A stretch of 64,000 bases of DNA from Acidianus infernus (GTDB lineage Archaea > Thermoproteota > Thermoprotei_A > Sulfolobales > Sulfolobaceae). Positions 45,639 to 53,080 of this stretch are shown piece after piece (the stretch's first letter is position 1; every line of letters starts with the position of its first letter). Made by a program: the position numbers and the translations under genes. The notes below the pieces were generated by a model. The model was not told the origin of the DNA. It saw only the letters and a program-made list of their open reading frames with translations, and ran no database searches. The stretch covers positions 1,152,001-1,216,000 of the forward strand of contig NZ_WFIY01000004.1 of the NCBI RefSeq assembly GCF_009729545.1, written 5' to 3'.

Positions 45639-46178
45639 ATGAGTGACATAGATATTAAGATTAATGAGTACAAAAGGCTAATTAAAATAGAACCGAATAA
45701 TGCATGGCATCACTTTCATTTAGGAGAGGCATTAGAAGAGAAGGGCGAACTAAATGAGGCAATAGAGGAATACTCAAGAGCAGTAGAACTAGATCCAACT
45801 TTTCCAGATTTTCATTTTAAGAAGGCAGAAATTCTACTAAGACTATCTAAGTTCCAAGAGGCAGTTCAAGTATACGATAACGCTATAAGAAAGGATCCTA
45901 AGAATGCGCACCTTTACCATTACTTTAAAGGAGAGATCTACGAAAAATTAGGTAAATATGAAGACGCGTTAAAAGAATATAATAGGGCAATAGAATGGTC
46001 TCCTAATAACTCTTGGTATAGGCAAGCGAAGATATACCTTTTAGAAAAAATGAACAGACTTGAGGACGCCCTCAAAGAAATAGACGAGTTGATTAAGATA
46101 GACAATTCAGTCGTTAACCTTGAACTGAGAAAAGAGATCCTGGCTAAGCTAAAGAATAACAATGACATTAAAGTTTAA
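45639..46178 (+). CDS. TPR-repeat protein
   Basis: 179 residues made of about four tetratricopeptide repeats, for example NNAWHHFHLGEALEEKGELN, EAIEEYSRAVELDPTFPDFH and KAHLYHYFKGEIYEKLGKYE-like (written NAHLYHYFKGEIYEKLGKYE). Such proteins bind partners rather than catalyse. Between tat and the fumarate reductase-like genes it may help assemble a membrane enzyme, but this is inference from position. Confidence 0.8.
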   Translation: MSDIDIKINEYKRLIKIEPNNAWHHFHLGEALEEKGELNEAIEEYSRAVELDPTFPDFHFKKAEILLRLSKFQEAVQVYDNAIRKDPKNAHLYHYFKGEIYEKLGKYEDALKEYNRAIEWSPNNSWYRQAKIYLLEKMNRLEDALKEIDELIKIDNSVVNLELRKEILAKLKNNNDIKV

Positions 46179-46239
46179 TTTATTAATTTTCTACATTTTT
46201 CTGTTAAATTTTTTATAGTTCTCTTTATTATCTATCTTC

Positions 46240-46941
46240 ATGTCCTTTGAAGTAACACTGAAGGTAAGGAGGTATTCTAAAGAAAAGGGAAGTTGGTGGC
46301 AGGAATACAAACTAAAGGTGGATAGATTTACTACAGTTGTGGAGGCATTAAGGAGAATAAAAACAGAACAGGACCCAACGTTGTCCTTTAGAGCTTCATG
46401 TCACATGGGAGTTTGCGGTAGTTGCGGGATGAAAATAAACGGAAAGCCCAAGTTAGCTTGTAAAACACTCATAGTGAATGAGGGGAGAAAGGAAATTACT
46501 ATAGAACCCATGGATAACTTTCCTGTAATTAAAGATCTGATAGTCGACCTCGACTCTGTTTATAGAAAAATGAACAAGATCATACCAAGAGTTACACCCC
46601 CGGAGGAAGTAATTCAAGGTAGGGCAGAAACTAGACTAAAACCAGAAGACCAAAAAGAACTCTGGAGTTTCGCACAATGCATAATTTGCGGTCTCTGCTA
46701 TTCTGCTTGTCCAGTAGTTGAAACAAACAAGGACTTCTTGGGTCCTGCAGTACTCGCTATGGCCTATAGGTTTTCAGCCGATCCTAGGGACACCCTAGGA
46801 AAGAAAAGACTGGAAATAATAGACAATCCTATAATAGGCATATGGAATTGTAGAGTTGCAGGTTCCTGCTCAGTTGTATGCCCTAGAAATGTTGATCCTT
46901 CTTTGGCAATACAGAGATTGAAGGAGATGAGCATGAAATGA
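46240..46941 (+). CDS. sdhB: Succinate dehydrogenase/fumarate reductase Fe-S subunit
   Basis: 233 residues. The N-terminal plant-type [2Fe-2S] domain has SCHMGVCGSCGMKINGKPKL with a further Cys; the C-terminal part has CIICGLCYSACPVVE for [4Fe-4S] and CRVAGSCSVVCPRNVDP for [3Fe-4S]. This is the SdhB/FrdB pattern. TTTTTTATAG lies about 27 bp before the ATG. The two following genes are membrane anchors, but no flavoprotein (SdhA) gene is beside it, unlike normal sdh operons. Confidence 0.87.
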   Translation: MSFEVTLKVRRYSKEKGSWWQEYKLKVDRFTTVVEALRRIKTEQDPTLSFRASCHMGVCGSCGMKINGKPKLACKTLIVNEGRKEITIEPMDNFPVIKDLIVDLDSVYRKMNKIIPRVTPPEEVIQGRAETRLKPEDQKELWSFAQCIICGLCYSACPVVETNKDFLGPAVLAMAYRFSADPRDTLGKKRLEIIDNPIIGIWNCRVAGSCSVVCPRNVDPSLAIQRLKEMSMK

Positions 46942-47294
46942 TCTGGTTTTCAAAGTTAAATATTGAAAGACTTTTGGCATTACTTCAAAAGATAACAGGC
47001 TGGACTCTTCTAGGTTACCTAATAGTCCACGTAATCTTTGTAAATAGATTAGCTCATGGAGAATTAACAGAGCCAGAGATCTTCAAATACTTTCTAGTAT
47101 TAATAGGCAGTATAGTCGTATTTCACGCAATGAACGGCATACGTATAATATTAATAGAAACTGGACATCTAATTCCCAAGCATCACATGGAAGAGCCTTG
47201 GATTTATTATAAGACTCACAGAATTTATATATGGGTGACAATAATAATTACAATACTGTCGTTCTTCATAGGACTTTACATGGTGATAAGATGA
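46938..47294 (+). CDS. sdhC: SdhC-like heme b membrane anchor
   Basis: 118 residues with three helices. It has KITGWTLLGYLIVHVIFVN, the diagnostic FHAMNGIRIILIETGHLI (His and N-G-I-R as in SdhC families) and a final helix IWVTIIITILSFFIGLYMV. Histidines in helices 1 and 2 are likely heme ligands. It overlaps sdhB and the next gene by 4 bp each. This is the classical anchor type, not the CCG-domain SdhE type otherwise described from Sulfolobus. Confidence 0.8.
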   Translation: MIWFSKLNIERLLALLQKITGWTLLGYLIVHVIFVNRLAHGELTEPEIFKYFLVLIGSIVVFHAMNGIRIILIETGHLIPKHHMEEPWIYYKTHRIYIWVTIIITILSFFIGLYMVIR

Positions 47295-47614
47295 GAGAAT
47301 CCAAATTAAGGTTTTGGGGAGTATATATCACTGGGATAGTGACGCTTATCTTACTCTCAATACACTTCTTTATGTTATTCGCAAATAACCTTAATTTCGA
47401 TAATAGAATCTCGACACCAGTTGTTGACGAATATTTAAGTAATAGAGTATATTACTCTTTACTGGGCTTACTCTTAGTCGTGGCTTTCATTCACGGCTTG
47501 TTAGGAGTTAGAAGAAGTTTATATGACTTTGGACTTAAAAAAGGTGTTAAAGACGTTATAATTGGCGGAATAATAATACTACTGATATTACTATTTTTTT
47601 ACTTTACCACCTAA
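47291..47614 (+). CDS. sdhD: SdhD-like membrane anchor
   Basis: About 107 residues with three helices (FWGVYITGIVTLILLSIHFF, YYSLLGLLLVVAFIHGLLGV, DVIIGGIIILLILLFFYF). HGLLGVRRSLYDFG after helix 2 matches the SdhD/FrdD pattern, with a possible heme or quinone His. The frame opens at 47231, but ATG 47291 (MRESKLRFWG) forms an ATGA overlap with sdhC and is the sensible start. Confidence 0.78.
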   Translation: MRESKLRFWGVYITGIVTLILLSIHFFMLFANNLNFDNRISTPVVDEYLSNRVYYSLLGLLLVVAFIHGLLGVRRSLYDFGLKKGVKDVIIGGIIILLILLFFYFTT

Positions 47615-47700
47615 TGCTATTCTAGTGAACAGCTTAGGAGGTATTAAAGGTTTCACTTTTGATAAGAATATTATTTCCTTTACTTCTTTGTTCAATAAAT

Positions 47701-47873
47701 GGGGCTAAGGTGGCGGAAAGGGATGAATAGTCCAAGAAAGTTTTTAGTGACTTTAATGACACTCCTCTCCAGCATTTATAGATGAAAGTTCTCTCAAATG
47801 GTGATCTCTGGACTAGAATTGATGATGGGAACTATGAGCCCCTTTGGATGGAACCCTTCCAGGAGGAAGTCAG
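47701..47873 (+). repeat. tnpB-right-end-like repeat (copy B, most complete)
   Basis: The order of blocks is GGGGCTAAGGTGGCGGAAAG, GGATGAATAGTCCAAGAAAG, TTTTTAGTGACTTTAATGAC, CTCCTCTCCAGCATTT, GAAAGTTCTCTCAAATGG, CTCTGGACTAGAATTGATGA, GCCCCTTTGGATGGAACCC and AGGAGGAAGTCAG. Blocks of this copy recur at 1283, 9845, 33103, 33391 and 60541. The first 25 codons can be read without stops, then stops appear. The rest of 47615-48034 shows nothing coding. Confidence 0.6.
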
Positions 47874-48034
47874 TTACCAAAGCGAGCATTATACCAGCAT
47901 AAGTAAGAAGAATCCCTTCTACTCATAAAATTGCTTTTAGTATATATTTCTTGTTATACATAATATTATATAGTAAAATTTATGCCTTCCTCTTGACGTG
48001 GATAAGAATTATTAACTATCGTGAAAAGTATTAA

Positions 48035-48544
48035 ATGATGATATCTAGAAATTTATTTAAGGGAAATTTAGTAAGCATGATTGCATCAATATTTATCTTA
48101 TATCTTCTTATTTTATTAGATATTTATGGCATAAATTATGCCTTTTCGAGGATCGTCCAAATAATAATGTGGATAATATGGATTCTTTCGTTTCCTTCTT
48201 ATCTTTCCTATAATTCATCGTTATTGGAAAAAAGAAAAATTCTTGAGTATTTAGCCCCTATAGCAATTATTATCACTTTAATAGGATTAATTTTCTTAGC
48301 CCTTGGAAAATTCATAGGCATAGAACTTATAGTTTTTGGGTATATATTTGAACCTATTGCGGGGATCTCCATTTTTCTTACTCTAAAGAAGATAAGTGTG
48401 CTTTTTTCTTCATTATTCTTTTACGGTGCAATAATCTTTACAGCTGGTTTGCCTCTATTTTTATTTAATCTAGGGATAATATCTATTATAGGAGATATAA
48501 TAAAGATGGTCGGATTATCGTATTTTATATATAAATTTAAATAA
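48035..48544 (+). CDS. Membrane protein of unknown function (about 5-6 helices)
   Basis: 169 hydrophobic residues with few charges (MIASIFILYLLILLDIYGIN, IMWIIWILSFPSYLSYN, IAIIITLIGLIFLALG, LIVFGYIFEPIAGISIFL, FYGAIIFTAGLPLFLF). No motif suggests a function. A frameshifted relic of a close paralogue occurs at 23886-24145, so this is a small family in the genome. Two adjacent ATGs (48035 and 48038) are possible. Confidence 0.65.
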   Translation: MMISRNLFKGNLVSMIASIFILYLLILLDIYGINYAFSRIVQIIMWIIWILSFPSYLSYNSSLLEKRKILEYLAPIAIIITLIGLIFLALGKFIGIELIVFGYIFEPIAGISIFLTLKKISVLFSSLFFYGAIIFTAGLPLFLFNLGIISIIGDIIKMVGLSYFIYKFK

Positions 48545-48669
48545 ATTTATATTTTTTGAATATTAACATGATATTAATAATGTAATGTTTAAGCAATAAG
48601 CCTATTATTTAAATACGAAATAACATTCTAGATATAAAGAACTTTATTTAGTGAAATCAAGAAAAGATT

Positions 48670-48948
48670 ATGACAAAAAGATTTGATATTAAAATTGAAG
48701 ATGATAGGCTTATCGTATATAACTTGCATACAGAACCTCTATATATTAAGGAGATCACCATATCTTACGAGGTTGAAGTCATTACTCCTACTGGAGAAAA
48801 AGGAATAAAGAAGGTTAAACAAACAATACCAATAGAAAAGAAGGTAGTTAAAGTCCTTGATATACCAGTTGTCTCTAGAGAAATTTCAGAAGTTAGAGTA
48901 TCTTACGTATTTAATAATGAAAAAGCTGAAGAAATTCATCATCTTTAA
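48670..48948 (+). CDS. Small beta-rich protein of unknown function
   Basis: 92 residues, charged and strand-rich (FDIKIEDDRLIVYNLHTEPL, YIKEITISYEVEVITPTGEK, VRVSYVFNNEKAEEIHHL). It reads like a single immunoglobulin-like or beta-sandwich domain, with no cysteine and no membrane segment. Convergent with the ATPase subunit gene, overlapping it by 4 bp. No family recognised. Confidence 0.55.
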   Translation: MTKRFDIKIEDDRLIVYNLHTEPLYIKEITISYEVEVITPTGEKGIKKVKQTIPIEKKVVKVLDIPVVSREISEVRVSYVFNNEKAEEIHHL

Positions 48949-50792
48949 CACTTATTTTTTATAACTGCGTATTCTTTTACGTTCTCAAAAGGTCTTCCTT
49001 CGCATTCACAGAATTTTCCGCCCAATTCGTATAAATTAAGTCTGATAGCTTGTATTACTGCGACAAAACCTTCTAAGCCTATTACTAGTATATTTCCTAT
49101 GATTAAGATAATTAATGACACGGGATTACTTAAGATTCTCCAAGTATCTAAAGTTCCCGCCAGCATAACAGCAATAAAGGAGAAAGCGTAAAGAATGTAA
49201 TAATGAGATAAACCTAAGACTAAAAGCCTTATGAAAGATATAACGTTAGATATGACAAGCAGAAGAGGAGAAAAGAAACCTTCTATAAAGCCCTTAAGTA
49301 AGGCGTTCTTTAAGCCTTCCCTAATGTTAATGTAAATGTGTGAGATCCAGCCGTATATTTCGCCTATAAAAAATATTATTATAGATATAAAGGAAACTAA
49401 ATAATAGCCGTAAAATATTGGACTATATAGATGCATTACTGTATAAAGCAACGCTCCTAGCAAGTTATATGTATTGATAAAGTACTTATAAGGGTTATAA
49501 AATCCATAAATGAAAATAATTGTAGGAGACAAGTAAACTATAAAGTTAGGTATCCTATTATACAGAATGTCTTCCTTAGCGTTTTTAAGGTGTGAATTAT
49601 AAATTCCGAGGCTATTAGCTATCAACGTTAAAATTATACCGATAAGTATGGATATAATTATTGCGTTCTGAATTCCGTACAAGGGTTGAGAATATTGACC
49701 GAAAGGTATTATGGAAGAAAATATCTTAGAAACGTCTGGAGGGACTGGCCAATAATAGTAAAGCGGGCCTATTGTAGATTCGTTTGATTGAGGTACTAAC
49801 TCTTTTGTTCCCTCCACGAATAGCGGTCCGAATAATTCTCTCAATAGCATTCCTATCATCATTGACAATGCACTTGAATAAGCCAAAACAATGGATATGT
49901 CCTTAAGTTGCTGATTATTTCTATTTTTAGCATATCTATAGAATAAAACGGAAAAAAGTAATAATACTAGTCCGTCTCCGGCGTCAGGAAACATGAGAGC
50001 AAAAAATAACGGAAAGGTTATTGCGAAAAGGAATGTAGGATCTACCTCCCAATAAGAAGGTGTGCCATAAATGCCTACTAGGCTTTCAAACGGTCTCATA
50101 AAGTGAGGGACTGAAGAATAAGTAGGAGGAATTTCCTTACTTCCGAACCTCTTTGGCCTCTCAAAAACAACTAATGCATATTTAGAAATAATCTTAATGA
50201 ATTCGTCCTTTTTCTTTTCCCTTATATAACCCTCTAGATAAGCGTAGTATTTGCTAAACCTTACTGATGTGAGTATTTTAAGGATCTCTTTTAAGGTAAG
50301 TAACTTATTGTAATCCTCCATTATTCTCTTCTCTATGACCTTCCTTTCTGCGTTAAGCTCTTTGTGTAGCTCACTAATTTCTCGAAGTACTTTGTCTAGC
50401 TCTATCAATTTCTCTTCAGATCTAGTTTCTTCAATTTCGTCGTAAAGTCTAGCTCTATCGTCCAAGTATTTACTGTAAGTTTGGATTTTTTGATATACCG
50501 AGTCTATGAACTTTCCTTCGTCTTTTTTAAAATCTTCAAGATTTTTCTCTATTCCGTTAAATTCTACGATTCCTTCTTTTTTATAACCTATGTTAAAGAA
50601 ATTTATAATCTTGGATATCTCGTCAAGCATTCCATTTACAAAGGAAACTTGTTCAATATATGATGTTCTTTCAAAATATTTTCCTTCTTCTGGTTGAAAA
50701 TCCCCAAGCTTTACAATACAAGCTGAAATTTGCTCTCTAAGATCGTTGGGAAAGAGCATATAGACCTTTAACATTGGTTCTGGAATTATCAC
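48945..50792 (-). CDS. V/A-type ATP synthase subunit I (a) homologue
   Basis: 615 residues. The N-terminal half is soluble with a long coiled coil (DRARLYDEIEETRSEEKLIE, LDKVLREISELHKELNAERK). The C-terminal half has about eight helices, with FAITFPLFFALMFPDAGDGL, SFIRLLVLGLSHYYILYAFS and the proton-path segment FVAVIQAIRLNLYELGGKF, which keeps the expected arginine of subunit a. No other ATP synthase genes are near, so it stands alone. It could be the sole subunit a of the A-ATPase or a second version; the window cannot decide. Confidence 0.82.
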   Translation of the reverse strand: MIIPEPMLKVYMLFPNDLREQISACIVKLGDFQPEEGKYFERTSYIEQVSFVNGMLDEISKIINFFNIGYKKEGIVEFNGIEKNLEDFKKDEGKFIDSVYQKIQTYSKYLDDRARLYDEIEETRSEEKLIELDKVLREISELHKELNAERKVIEKRIMEDYNKLLTLKEILKILTSVRFSKYYAYLEGYIREKKKDEFIKIISKYALVVFERPKRFGSKEIPPTYSSVPHFMRPFESLVGIYGTPSYWEVDPTFLFAITFPLFFALMFPDAGDGLVLLLFSVLFYRYAKNRNNQQLKDISIVLAYSSALSMMIGMLLRELFGPLFVEGTKELVPQSNESTIGPLYYYWPVPPDVSKIFSSIIPFGQYSQPLYGIQNAIIISILIGIILTLIANSLGIYNSHLKNAKEDILYNRIPNFIVYLSPTIIFIYGFYNPYKYFINTYNLLGALLYTVMHLYSPIFYGYYLVSFISIIIFFIGEIYGWISHIYINIREGLKNALLKGFIEGFFSPLLLVISNVISFIRLLVLGLSHYYILYAFSFIAVMLAGTLDTWRILSNPVSLIILIIGNILVIGLEGFVAVIQAIRLNLYELGGKFCECEGRPFENVKEYAVIKNKC

Positions 50793-50921
50793 ATATTATC
50801 ATTTAACTTTAAAGAATAAAAACGAATATACTGCTGTATTTTATGTTACATAAATTAATTATTATAATTATAAAACAGTAGTTATACTCTAAACCTACCT
50901 TAAATATGCATTTAAATATGC

Positions 50922-50940
50922 AAATTAACAAAGTTAATGA
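50922..50940. promoter_or_regulatory. Dyad AAATTAAC-AAA-GTTAATGA
   Basis: Same motif family as 14437, 43796, 53004 and 63498, with a partly imperfect right arm. The centre (50931) is about 44 bp upstream of TTTTAAATAG (50971-50980), the TATA box of the UbiE-like gene. Confidence 0.6.
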
Positions 50941-50997
50941 CATTTTATATAAGACCATATAAGTGAAGCTTTTTAAATAGACAGCATAGAAATCCGT

Positions 50998-51726
50998 ATG
51001 AATGAAGTTAAGGTATCTAATGAGGAACTTCAGAGGATATATAATGACCTCCCGAAGTTTTACGATAGAGCTAATGCAATGATCTCCTTCTTTCAAGACG
51101 TAAAATGGAGGGCAGAACTAATAAAAACTGTTAAAAGTTATTGTAATAATCCTAAAAGAATACTTGATGTTGCCAGCGGAAAAGGAGAACTTTCGTACGT
51201 AATTTCCAAGTTAATAAAGACCGATATAGTAATGGTAGATTATGCTGAAAACATGTTAAAATCAAGTTTAATTGAAGGAGATAAAGTACTAGCATCATTC
51301 TATAATTTACCTTTTAGAGACAACGTATTTGATGCAGTAGTAAGCAGTTTTGCTCTTCATGCGGCAGACGATATAGGAGCGGTAGTAAAAGAGATGACCA
51401 GAGTATCAAGAAAAGTAGTTGGAGTAATCGCCATGGGTAAATCTGATAACTGGTTGCTTAGAAATTACGTTGCGTTCTATCTTAGGTTTATCCAACCTTA
51501 TTTAGCCGCACTTGTAGGAGCTAAGCCTTTGGATTACAAATATATTTATTATATTTACAGAAAGATACCTACTAATTCACAATTAAAGAGTATTATTAGC
51601 AAAATATTCGATCTAAAGGTCTTTAAAGTTAAAGCTTTGGGTTCTGTTTACATTTTTGTAGGCTTAAAGAAAAGAGAACAAGGAAAAGAGGGAGAAAAAA
51701 GTATAAAAGAAGAAAAAATTGTTTAG
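50998..51726 (+). CDS. UbiE/COQ5-like methyltransferase
   Basis: 242 residues. The N-terminal EELQRIYNDLPKFYDRANAM and SFFQDVKWRAELI are typical of UbiE/MenG; motif I is ILDVASGKGELSYVI, then VMVDYAENML and SFALHAADDIGAVVKEMTRV. Relatives methylate quinone rings, so in this setting a role in caldariella- or sulfolobusquinone synthesis is plausible but unproven. Placement among quinone-linked enzymes (hydrogenase, DoxDA, SRE) and the shared upstream dyad support that. Convergent with doxA, overlapping by 4 bp. Confidence 0.75.
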   Translation: MNEVKVSNEELQRIYNDLPKFYDRANAMISFFQDVKWRAELIKTVKSYCNNPKRILDVASGKGELSYVISKLIKTDIVMVDYAENMLKSSLIEGDKVLASFYNLPFRDNVFDAVVSSFALHAADDIGAVVKEMTRVSRKVVGVIAMGKSDNWLLRNYVAFYLRFIQPYLAALVGAKPLDYKYIYYIYRKIPTNSQLKSIISKIFDLKVFKVKALGSVYIFVGLKKREQGKEGEKSIKEEKIV

Positions 51727-52223
51727 CTTTCAGCTTGAACTTCTATTTCCCATTTTTGCCCATATGCAGCATTAGCTCCATTAGCATCGTAGACTTTTAC
51801 TATGTAAGTCCCAGGAGGGATATGGAACGGCATATTGAGCATGACAGTAGCATTTTGACCAAGCGGAACGCACAACGCGAATCCAGTACTGTGAGCAGGG
51901 TGTAAGGAAAACTCATTATGAATATCGCTCTTCGGAATGTGCCCAAGTTGATTTGCATTCCATTGATAAACTACAGTACCGTTAGGATATAATACTTGAA
52001 CTAACACGATAAATCCTCCATAGGTATCTGGCCCGTCAACTCTAGATATTTGTAGGAATAACGTACCGTTAGTAAATAGCTTTGTCCCTTCTAGACAATA
52101 GCCTACGGTTTTAGACCAATTTGTTAGATGACCTAAGCCTTGGAAGTCTATTTGATAAAGCCCTAGTGTCATTCCTGTGGCAATTAAAAATGCCAATAAT
52201 GCAACAATTGCCTCTTTCTCCAT
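51723..52223 (-). CDS. doxA: Thiosulfate:quinone oxidoreductase subunit DoxA
   Basis: About 166 residues. An N-terminal hydrophobic helix (AIVALLAFLIATGMTLGLY) is followed by a beta-rich domain outside the membrane, with VGYCLEGTKLFTNGTLFLQI and GTYIVKVYDANGANA. This matches the 16-kDa DoxA subunit of Acidianus, which with DoxD oxidises thiosulfate to tetrathionate and reduces quinone. Starts at 52235 or 52229 are possible; 52223 is chosen because GGTGA lies 5 nt upstream. Translationally coupled to doxD. Confidence 0.87.
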   Translation of the reverse strand: MEKEAIVALLAFLIATGMTLGLYQIDFQGLGHLTNWSKTVGYCLEGTKLFTNGTLFLQISRVDGPDTYGGFIVLVQVLYPNGTVVYQWNANQLGHIPKSDIHNEFSLHPAHSTGFALCVPLGQNATVMLNMPFHIPPGTYIVKVYDANGANAAYGQKWEIEVQAES

Positions 52224-52228
52224 TTTCA

Positions 52229-52753
52229 TCACCATAGCGGAATATAATACTTCCAGATTTTAATTCCTTTATTATATTTTTTGTATAAAAGTTGATCTAT
52301 TGAGAGCCATCTACTGCCAGTAAAGACGAACATAAACGCTGCTGCACCTTCCATCGAGGCTATTTGCCACTCATCAACGCACGTACTCCCTAGCCATCCT
52401 CCTCCAAATCCTATACCCCATGCTAATCCAGCTAGAACGAGTCCAGAAAGCCTAGTTAAAAGTCCAAGCATCATTAATAGACCAAATATTGCTTCTAGTG
52501 CAGTAAACATTATTAAGAAAGTGTACAATAATGGAGGATTTTGCAACAGCCATATTAGAACTCCTTTTACTGGTCCCCATGCATGAGGTAGGAACGTTAT
52601 CAATTTTCCTCCTACATAGGCTGAAGAATGTGGATTAAGTTTTGCTGGAACATTTATAGTCCTTCTAACAAATGCCGAGAAAAACATCCAACCCAAAGTT
52701 ATCCTAAGTATTGGCAAGTACTTTTGTGTAGTTTCTACACTAGTCTGAGCCAT
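52229..52753 (-). CDS. doxD: Thiosulfate:quinone oxidoreductase subunit DoxD
   Basis: 174 residues and four helices of the DoxD/DoxX type: LRITLGWMFFSAFVRRTINV, TFLIMFTALEAIFGLLMMLG, GLVLAGLAWGIGFGGGWLG and MEGAAAFMFVFTGSRWLSID. It is the membrane subunit that passes electrons from thiosulfate to quinone. Divergent from sreA, with 327 bp between. In that space a weaker GTTAAG...GTTAAAC sequence at 52817 does not have the 3-bp spacer of the dyad family. Confidence 0.88.
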   Translation of the reverse strand: MAQTSVETTQKYLPILRITLGWMFFSAFVRRTINVPAKLNPHSSAYVGGKLITFLPHAWGPVKGVLIWLLQNPPLLYTFLIMFTALEAIFGLLMMLGLLTRLSGLVLAGLAWGIGFGGGWLGSTCVDEWQIASMEGAAAFMFVFTGSRWLSIDQLLYKKYNKGIKIWKYYIPLW

Positions 52754-53003
52754 ACAAAGATTTTTGTATATAATTCTAAGTTTTAACCGTTTCTTTCTAA
52801 TAAATCTTAAAAGTACGTTAAGCTTTGTTAAACTTAATGTATTTTTATTAAAACTTTTAAAAACAATTTTTTAGATTTATAATCAGTTTTTCTAAGTTGA
52901 TGGCATATACTTTAACTTAACAATTTTACTTAACATAAGCTTCCTAACTAGCTCAGTTAAAGTTACTAATTTAAGTATTATATCTTTTATCAAAATTATA
53001 TCG

Positions 53004-53022
53004 AAATTAACTCTGTTAAAAT
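53004..53022. promoter_or_regulatory. Dyad AAATTAAC-TCT-GTTAAAAT upstream of sreA
   Basis: The left arm is perfect and the right arm has one mismatch in the outer part. The centre (53013) is about 42 bp upstream of GATTTATC (53051-53058), a TATA-like box 26 bp before the sreA ATG. Same geometry as at hynS. Confidence 0.65.
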
Positions 53023-53080
53023 TAGAGATCAAACATTTTATGAATAAAAAGATTTATCAGGAAAGTTAATAGTATCTCAC

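Noticed and set aside
47701..47775. The first 25 codons of repeat copy B as a small protein
   Set aside because: The frame is open in copy B but closed by stops in copies A and C, so conservation is at the nucleotide level.
52817..52833. GTTAAG-CTTT-GTTAAAC upstream of doxD as another regulon operator
   Set aside because: The distance between half sites is one base longer than in the dyad family and the left arm ends in G, so doxDA was not counted in the regulon.
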